This document shows, one piece after another, positions 5,837-9,407 of a DNA stretch of 9,407 nucleotides. The notes below the pieces were generated by a model that made no database searches, was not told the DNA's origin, and saw only the letters and a program-made list of their open reading frames with translations. The DNA comes from Candidatus Hydrogenedentota bacterium (lineage in GTDB: Bacteria > Hydrogenedentota > Hydrogenedentia > Hydrogenedentales > JAEUWI01): assembly GCA_030430835.1 (NCBI GenBank), contig JAUIKJ010000089.1:1-9407 (forward strand), read 5' to 3'. The first letter of the stretch is position 1. Each line of letters begins with the position of its first letter. The position numbers and the translations under genes are program-made.

Positions 5837-6919
5837 ATGATTAGCTACCTCCCAAGTTCGGATTGCATCTTCCTCCGCGTCTCTGCGCCTCTGCGCGCGA
5901 TCCTCCTCCTCGCACTATCGACCTTCGCCGCACACGCGGACACGCCACCCTTCACCGTTCTCGACAAGACCGCCACGCCGCCGAGTGGCGACAAACACGA
6001 CTACCTCACGCTCTCGCCCTACTATTGGCCCGATCCGGACACGCCGGATGGACTGCCCTATGTCTTCCGCGATGGCGAAGTAAACCCGGAGGCGGCGGGT
6101 GATCAGTATGATCGCGTGCGTTATTTCAAGATGGCGGATGCGGTGGTCGACGCCGCCGGGCGATGGAAGGAAAGCGGCGAGGCCCAGCACGCCACCCGTG
6201 CCGTGGCGCAGATTCGTGCGTGGTTTCTCAATCCCGCGACACGCATGAATCCGAACTTCAATTACGCGCAGTTCGTCCCCGGCAAGTCGGAGGGCGACCC
6301 CACCGGCATCATCCGCGGCATCCGCCTGCTGGACATTGATGCCGCCATCACCGAACTGCGCGGCAGTGAACACTGGAGCGAAGCGGACGACACCGCGTGG
6401 CACGCGTGGCTGTCGGCCTACCTCGACTGGCTATTGGAAAGCCCCCTCGGCCAGAAGGAAGCGAAAAGCTTCAACAACCACGGCACCTGGTACGACGTGC
6501 AGGTCGCCACCTTCGCCCTCGCCACGGGACGAGAAGCGGTCGCGCGGGCGGTGCTCGAAGAAGTGGGCCCACGCCGCATCGCGCGGCAGATCAAGGAGGA
6601 CGGCCGCCAGCGCTTCGAACTGATGCGCACGAAATCCTGGGACTACAGCGTGATGAATCTCGACGCGCACTTCCGCCTCGCGGCGATCGGGGAACGGCTC
6701 GGTGTCGATCTGTGGCACTTCGAATCGCGCACTGGCGCGGGCCTCCGCAAGGCGCTGGACTACCTGCTGCCCTTTGCGCTGGGCGAAGAAGCATGGCCCG
6801 GGAAACAGATCCGCGACTTCCACCCGGAGGCGCTGCTGCCCCTGCTGAAGCAGGCCGCCGCCGTCTACGACGAACCGCGCTATACGGCGGCCATGGCCGC
6901 CCTTACGCCCGGCGAATAG
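5837..6919 (+). CDS. Exported alginate-lyase-family (PF05426-like) polysaccharide lyase with short N-terminus
   Basis: The 360-residue product starts with a signal peptide (hydrophobic core AILLLALSTF at 21-30, cleavage near AAHA-DT at 34). The mature part has family hallmarks: TPPSGDKHDYLTLSPYYWPDP (47-67), MNPNFNYAQFVPG (137-149), SFNNHGTWYDVQ (211-222) and ELMRTKSWDYSVMNL (261-275). In alginate lyase A1-III the catalytic set is Asn-His plus Arg and Tyr; the likely equivalents are Asn214, His215, Arg264 and Tyr270. Beta-elimination of a uronate polymer in the periplasm is therefore likely; the exact polymer (alginate or glucuronan) cannot be read from sequence. Relatives I recall carry several dozen more residues before PPSGDKHDY, so the N-terminus looks cut short. 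The ATG at 5837 lacks a clear ribosome site; an in-frame TTG at 5828 would add three residues. The stop lies two bases before the first inverted-repeat element. Confidence 0.83.
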   Translation: MISYLPSSDCIFLRVSAPLRAILLLALSTFAAHADTPPFTVLDKTATPPSGDKHDYLTLSPYYWPDPDTPDGLPYVFRDGEVNPEAAGDQYDRVRYFKMADAVVDAAGRWKESGEAQHATRAVAQIRAWFLNPATRMNPNFNYAQFVPGKSEGDPTGIIRGIRLLDIDAAITELRGSEHWSEADDTAWHAWLSAYLDWLLESPLGQKEAKSFNNHGTWYDVQVATFALATGREAVARAVLEEVGPRRIARQIKEDGRQRFELMRTKSWDYSVMNLDAHFRLAAIGERLGVDLWHFESRTGAGLRKALDYLLPFALGEEAWPGKQIRDFHPEALLPLLKQAAAVYDEPRYTAAMAALTPGE

Positions 6920-6921
6920 CT

Positions 6922-7002
6922 TGTCATTTCGACCGAAGGGAGAAATCTTAAACCCAAAGTGAAGCGCGCGGTCCAAGACCTCTCCCTTCGGTCGAGGTGA
7001 CA
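6922..7002 (+). repeat. Inverted-repeat element, copy 1 (81 bp)
   Basis: The left arm (6922-6944, beginning TGTCATTTCGACCGAAGG) and right arm (6980-7002, ending GGTCGAGGTGACA) pair over 22 positions, with two T/G wobbles and no interior mismatch in this copy. The 35-base centre differs from that of copies 2 and 3. The element starts two bases after the alginate-lyase stop, so its RNA would put a long hairpin at the 3' end of that message. No T-run follows, so a simple intrinsic terminator is unlikely. It resembles REP-like or MITE-like dispersed repeats. Confidence 0.85.
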
Positions 7003-7083
7003 GGTAGGGGCGAGGTGACTGGTAGGGGCGAGGTGACTGGCGGAGTCGAGGTGACTGGTGAGGGCGCGGTGCAAGGCATCGTC
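6994..7083 (+). repeat. 18-bp minisatellite, four to five units
   Basis: Units start at 6994, 7012, 7030 and 7048 with consensus GAGGTGACTGGTAGGGGC; a fifth, decayed unit occupies 7066-7083. The first unit begins inside the right arm of repeat copy 1 (GTCGAGGTGACAG), so the array seems to have expanded from the end of that element. Units 1 and 2 differ at one base, while units 3 and 4 have drifted at a few positions. The 18-bp period keeps a reading frame, but no credible gene covers it. Confidence 0.85.
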
Positions 7084-7112
7084 GAATTGAGAATCACCAT
7101 TGCGAAACACCT

Positions 7113-7193
7113 TGTCATTTCGACCGAAGGGAGAAATCTTGAACCCAAGGTAATCACCCTGGGTCAAGCCCTCTCCCTCCGGTCGAGGTGACA
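7113..7193 (+). repeat. Inverted-repeat element, copy 2 (81 bp)
   Basis: The outer arms are 7113-7135 and 7171-7193 and have the same pairing as copy 1, except for one A/C mismatch in the middle. The centre holds a second hairpin: ACCCAAGGT (7143-7151), loop AATC, ACCCTGGGT (7156-7164), with one mismatch. The whole element can therefore fold as a long two-tier stem. Confidence 0.85.
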
Positions 7194-7231
7194 GGCATAG
7201 TCGAAACGAGAATCACCATTGCGAAACACCT

Positions 7232-7312
7232 TGTCATTTCGACCGAAGGGAGAAATCTTAAACCCAAGGTAATCACCCTGGGTCAAGCCCTCTCCCTCCG
7301 GTCGAGGTGACA
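7232..7312 (+). repeat. Inverted-repeat element, copy 3 (81 bp)
   Basis: The outer arms are 7232-7254 and 7290-7312. It is identical to copy 2 except for one base in the centre (7260), including the inner hairpin at 7262-7283. Copies 2 and 3 are thus recent duplicates, while copy 1 is older or came from another family member. Confidence 0.85.
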
Positions 7313-7425
7313 GACGGGGTCGAACTGGATAGCCCGTCCCAATCGCCCGCTGGCACCTTCTTTTTCCCCCGGTTTTTTGCTAGCCTCGTAAGGTATCCGC
7401 CAAGGAACCAACGGAGGCTTCCCCC
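7313..7425 (+). promoter_or_regulatory. Leader of the propeller gene with strong ribosome binding site
   Basis: This is the unique sequence between the repeats and the propeller gene. It contains two T-rich runs (7359-7365 and 7373-7378) separated by CCCCCGG. GGAGG at 7413-7417 lies eight bases before the ATG at 7426 and fixes that start. GTAAGGTA (7388-7395) also occurs at 3235-3242, where it overlaps the candidate -10 box of the membrane-protein operon. No good -35 partner is visible here, so a promoter is plausible but not shown. Confidence 0.45.
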
Positions 7426-8520
7426 ATGGCCAAGATCCTGCTGATGGTATCGACCCAAAAAGGCGCGTTCTTCTTCACCTCCGGCGAGCAGCGTCAGCAC
7501 TGGAATCTGCGCGGCCCTCTCATGAAGGGCTGGGAAGTCGCCGACATCCAGTACGACGCGCGCGGCGAAACGCCCCGCCTCTATGCCGCCGTCGGCAGTT
7601 ACGTCTACGGCGCGACCGTGCAGGTCTCGGACGACCTCGGCGCAACCTGGCGGCAGATCGAGCACGGCCCGAAGTACGCCGACGGCGCGCCGGGGAAGCT
7701 GGACAAGATCTGGACCGTCACCCCGGGTGCCGCCTCCACACCGGATCGGGTCTACGCCGGCGTCGCCGACGCCGGCCTCTTCGTCTCCAACGATCGTGGA
7801 GAGCACTGGGAAGAAGTCACCGGCGTGGCGAATCATCCCTCACGCAGCGAGTGGATGCCCGGCGCGGGCGGCATGTGCTGCCATTCGATTATCGTGGACG
7901 AGACCAACCCGGATCGTATCTGGGTCGGCATCTCCGCCGTGGGCGTGCTCCGCAGCGACGACGGCGGCAAGACCTGGGAGGCAAAGACCAAGGGCCTTCC
8001 CATTGTGATCGAGGGCAAGGAGCACAAGGACATTGGCACCTGCGTGCACCGTCTCGTGCGCGACCCGGAAAATCCGGACCGCCTCTTTCAGCAGAACCAT
8101 CAGGGCGTCTTCGTCAGCAACGACGGCGCGGAGAGCTGGGAACGTATCGAGAACGGCCTGCCCAGCACCTTCGGCTTCCCCATGGCCGTCGACCCGAAGC
8201 ACACCGACACGCTCTTCATCGCGCTCATGGAAAGCGACGAGCACCGCGTGCCCATTGACGGCAAGCTCACGGTGTTCCGCAGCAAGGATGCCGGCGCGAA
8301 CTGGTCCCCGCAGCGCGATGGCCTGCCGGACGACGCCTGGGTCGGCGTGATGCGCCAGGCCATGGACACCGACACCCTCGATCCCTGCGGCGTCTACTTC
8401 GGCACCACCAACGGCAAGGTCTACTACAGCCGCGACGCCGGCGATAGCTGGCAATCACTCGACGAAACCCTGCCCCGCATCGCGAGCGTATCCGTCGCCG
8501 TGCTGCCCGAAGGCGCATAG
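7426..8520 (+). CDS. Six-Asp-box (BNR/sialidase-like) beta-propeller, cytoplasmic
   Basis: The 364-residue product has six Asp boxes of the form Ser-x-Asp-x-Gly-x-x-Trp or close: 68-75 (SDDLGATW), 121-128 (SNDRGEHW), 177-184 (SDDGGKTW), 231-238 (SNDGAESW), 286-293 (SKDAGANW) and 335-342 (SRDAGDSW). Spacing is 49-56 residues, one per blade of a sialidase/VPS10-type propeller. Such proteins are often labelled exo-alpha-sialidase or glycosyl hydrolase, but the Arg triad and Tyr-Glu pair of true sialidases cannot be assigned here. There is no signal peptide (MAKILLMVSTQKGAFFF is a first beta strand), so it should act in the cytoplasm, unlike secreted sialidases. A scaffold or binding role is as likely as catalysis. 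The MoaD/ThiS-like gene follows after two bases, so the two are almost certainly co-translated and functionally linked. Confidence 0.85.
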   Translation: MAKILLMVSTQKGAFFFTSGEQRQHWNLRGPLMKGWEVADIQYDARGETPRLYAAVGSYVYGATVQVSDDLGATWRQIEHGPKYADGAPGKLDKIWTVTPGAASTPDRVYAGVADAGLFVSNDRGEHWEEVTGVANHPSRSEWMPGAGGMCCHSIIVDETNPDRIWVGISAVGVLRSDDGGKTWEAKTKGLPIVIEGKEHKDIGTCVHRLVRDPENPDRLFQQNHQGVFVSNDGAESWERIENGLPSTFGFPMAVDPKHTDTLFIALMESDEHRVPIDGKLTVFRSKDAGANWSPQRDGLPDDAWVGVMRQAMDTDTLDPCGVYFGTTNGKVYYSRDAGDSWQSLDETLPRIASVSVAVLPEGA

Positions 8521-8522
8521 CC

Positions 8523-8804
8523 ATGCCGGACGTCACCGTACAACTCCCCGGGCTGCTCAGCCATTGCACCGGGGACAGGAATCCGGTCACCGTTGAAGCG
8601 GACAACCTCCGCGCTACCCTCGACACGCTCGTCACGGACTATCCGCTCTTGCGCCCCCACCTCTTCGACGACAGCGGCGCGCAGCGCCAGCACGTCCTCA
8701 TCCTCTTCAACGACGAAAACCTCCGCTGGTTCGAAGACCCCGCGGCTGTCCCCGTGGAAGAAGGCGCGAAACTGACGATACTGCAACTCGTCTCTGGCGG
8801 ATAG
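8523..8804 (+). CDS. MoaD/ThiS-family beta-grasp protein with C-terminal Gly-Gly
   Basis: The 93-residue product has the pattern of the ubiquitin-like sulfur-carrier fold: a first strand (DVTVQLPGLL, 3-12), a helix (NLRATLDTLVTDYPLLRPHLFD, 28-49), strands QHVLILFNDENLRW (56-69), then VEEGAKLTILQLVSGG (78-93). The chain ends exactly in Ser-Gly-Gly, the tail that E1-like enzymes adenylate and then thiocarboxylate in MoaD and ThiS. Its role could be sulfur transfer to a cofactor or metabolite, or attachment to a protein. No ThiF/MoeB-like activating enzyme or molybdopterin gene is in the window. It starts two bases after the propeller stop, with GAAGG about nine bases upstream. I recall similar propeller plus MoaD/ThiS pairs in other bacteria, which supports a dedicated partnership. 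Confidence 0.87.
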   Translation: MPDVTVQLPGLLSHCTGDRNPVTVEADNLRATLDTLVTDYPLLRPHLFDDSGAQRQHVLILFNDENLRWFEDPAAVPVEEGAKLTILQLVSGG

Positions 8805-8880
8805 AATTGCGTCAGCAATCCCCATCGCGACGCCCCCGTTTTAAGGGGTACCCGCAAGGCGGCGGATGTAGCGCACCGGC

Positions 8881-8906
8881 AAAAATTTCGCGACGACAGC
8901 CTCGCG
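8881..8906 (-). terminator. Weak candidate terminator for the minus-strand gene
   Basis: On the minus strand CGCGA (8906-8902) pairs with TCGCG (8893-8889) around an 8-base loop and is followed by AAATTTTT (8888-8881). It lies about 75 bp beyond the stop of the partial minus-strand gene, in the convergent space with the MoaD/ThiS-like gene. The 5-bp stem and interrupted T-run make it a weak call. Confidence 0.3.
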
Positions 8907-8981
8907 CGCAAGCCTCCTACGATACAGACGCGATCGGCATTGTTGCGTCGGGCGCAAGCATGCGCGGCCGCCCCCCATGGC

Positions 8982-9407
8982 CTAGCCCTGTCGCGTGCCT
9001 TCCATGTAGAAGGCTCCCTGCGAGTGCAACTCTTCGCCGTCGAAGCGATCACCATTAACGATGAGTTCGATGACCTGCTTCTCGGTGCCGAGGTCGGGGA
9101 TCGCGACTTCGAATCGAATCACGCCCATCGTGTCGCCGACCTGCTTATACTCCACCGAATCCGCGCCCAGGGTCAGGCCGGTCTCGGTGGCGATCTCCGC
9201 CTTCAGAACGTGGCCATCTTCAAGGAAGGTGATGGTGCCGGGGTGCGTTTCGTTATCGAGGTGGGCAACGAAGTCCCAGGTGCCGAGAATGGCTTCGGGG
9301 GAATCATAGGGCGCAACGACGAGTTTGGTGGTGTCCACCAATGCACCGCGTACCGGGATATCGCCGAGCACACCGGACACGGTACCCTCGAATTTGTTGT
9401 CCGCAAT
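8982..9407 (-). CDS. C-terminal part of a protein with repeated lipocalin-like beta units
   Basis: The frame is open from the window edge to the TAG at 8982-8984, giving 141 residues of an incomplete protein whose start lies outside. A GTG at 9380 could look like a start, but the frame continues upstream of it (NKFEGT) and that stretch belongs to a repeat. Two units can be seen: the end of one (NKFEGTVSGVLGDIPVRGALV) and a full one (GTWDFVAHL...NGDRFDGEELHSQGAFYMEGT). The ends of the two units align: N-x-[K/D]-[R]F-[E/D]G and then a [R/E]GxxV-like close. Each unit is about 100 residues of alternating strands, as in small beta-barrels that follow catalytic domains in some secreted or cytoplasmic amidohydrolases. 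The identity of the main domain cannot be told from this window. Confidence 0.7.
   Translation of the reverse strand: MADNKFEGTVSGVLGDIPVRGALVDTTKLVVAPYDSPEAILGTWDFVAHLDNETHPGTITFLEDGHVLKAEIATETGLTLGADSVEYKQVGDTMGVIRFEVAIPDLGTEKQVIELIVNGDRFDGEELHSQGAFYMEGTRQG

Larger units (their letters stand above)
7075..7312 (+). repeat. 119-bp tandem duplication carrying inverted-repeat copies 2 and 3
   Basis: Positions 7075-7193 and 7194-7312 align end to end with four differences by my count: three in the 38-base leader (GGCAT..GTCGAA..GAGAATCACC) and one in the element. The duplicated unit is leader plus element, so it arose by tandem duplication after the element had settled here, not by two separate insertions. 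Confidence 0.85.

Noticed and set aside
6880..7191. Open frames running through the repeat cluster on both strands
   Set aside because: They translate the inverted repeats and minisatellite (runs such as VTGRGEVTG or HLAPTSHLAPT). Peptides of this kind are typical artefacts of intergenic repeats.
6920..7312. CRISPR array
   Set aside because: Repeat copies are 81 bp with internal symmetry, two are a tandem duplication, spacing is irregular, and there are no spacers or cas genes.
7273..7836. Minus-strand open frame of 187 codons
   Set aside because: It is antisense to the propeller gene start and to repeat copy 3, and shows no motif. The plus strand has six Asp boxes and a ribosome site.
8820..8870. 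Terminator after the MoaD/ThiS-like gene (CCCC...GGGG near 8834-8849)
   Set aside because: The stem would be only four base pairs and no T-run follows.

Overview
The window looks like a chromosomal segment of a GC-rich, Gram-negative-type heterotrophic bacterium that handles polysaccharides. Evidence is the many Sec-type signal peptides, a secreted glycoside-hydrolase-like protein, an alginate-lyase-family protein, an Asp-box propeller and an intergenic cluster of inverted repeats. The gene mix recalls Planctomycetota, Verrucomicrobiota or Hydrogenedentota-like genomes, but no marker gene is present, so the lineage is an inference.

Layout. Minus strand, positions 1-3160, read right to left: an amidohydrolase_2 family protein with altered metal ligands (2345-3160); a two-gene toxin-antitoxin module made of an AbrB/MazE-type antitoxin (2077-2301) and a Doc/Fic toxin (1698-2093); and a secreted GH67/GH20-like glycoside hydrolase whose 3' end leaves the window (1-1650). 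A short divergent intergenic region (3161-3287) with a candidate plus-strand promoter follows. Plus strand, 3288-5737: five tightly overlapping genes, namely one predicted exported beta-rich protein and four small multipass membrane proteins. The four show residual sequence similarity and are probably an old tandem paralogous array, chained by ATGA stop/start overlaps. I do not recognise this family; it is the best candidate for an undescribed system here.

Plus strand, 5837-6919: an alginate-lyase-family (PF05426-like) exported enzyme with an unusually short N-terminus. The next 506 bp (6920-7425) hold no gene but three 81-bp inverted-repeat elements, two of them inside a 119-bp tandem duplication, plus an 18-bp minisatellite that seems to have grown from the end of the first element. 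Next come a signal-less six-Asp-box beta-propeller (7426-8520) and, two bases later, a MoaD/ThiS-like beta-grasp protein ending in Gly-Gly (8523-8804). The window closes with the 3' end of a minus-strand gene made of repeated beta-rich units (8982-9407).

The two outer polysaccharide-related enzymes fit scavenging of uronate-containing glycans, but no transporter or regulator ties them into one locus. The window is better read as several independent small transcription units.
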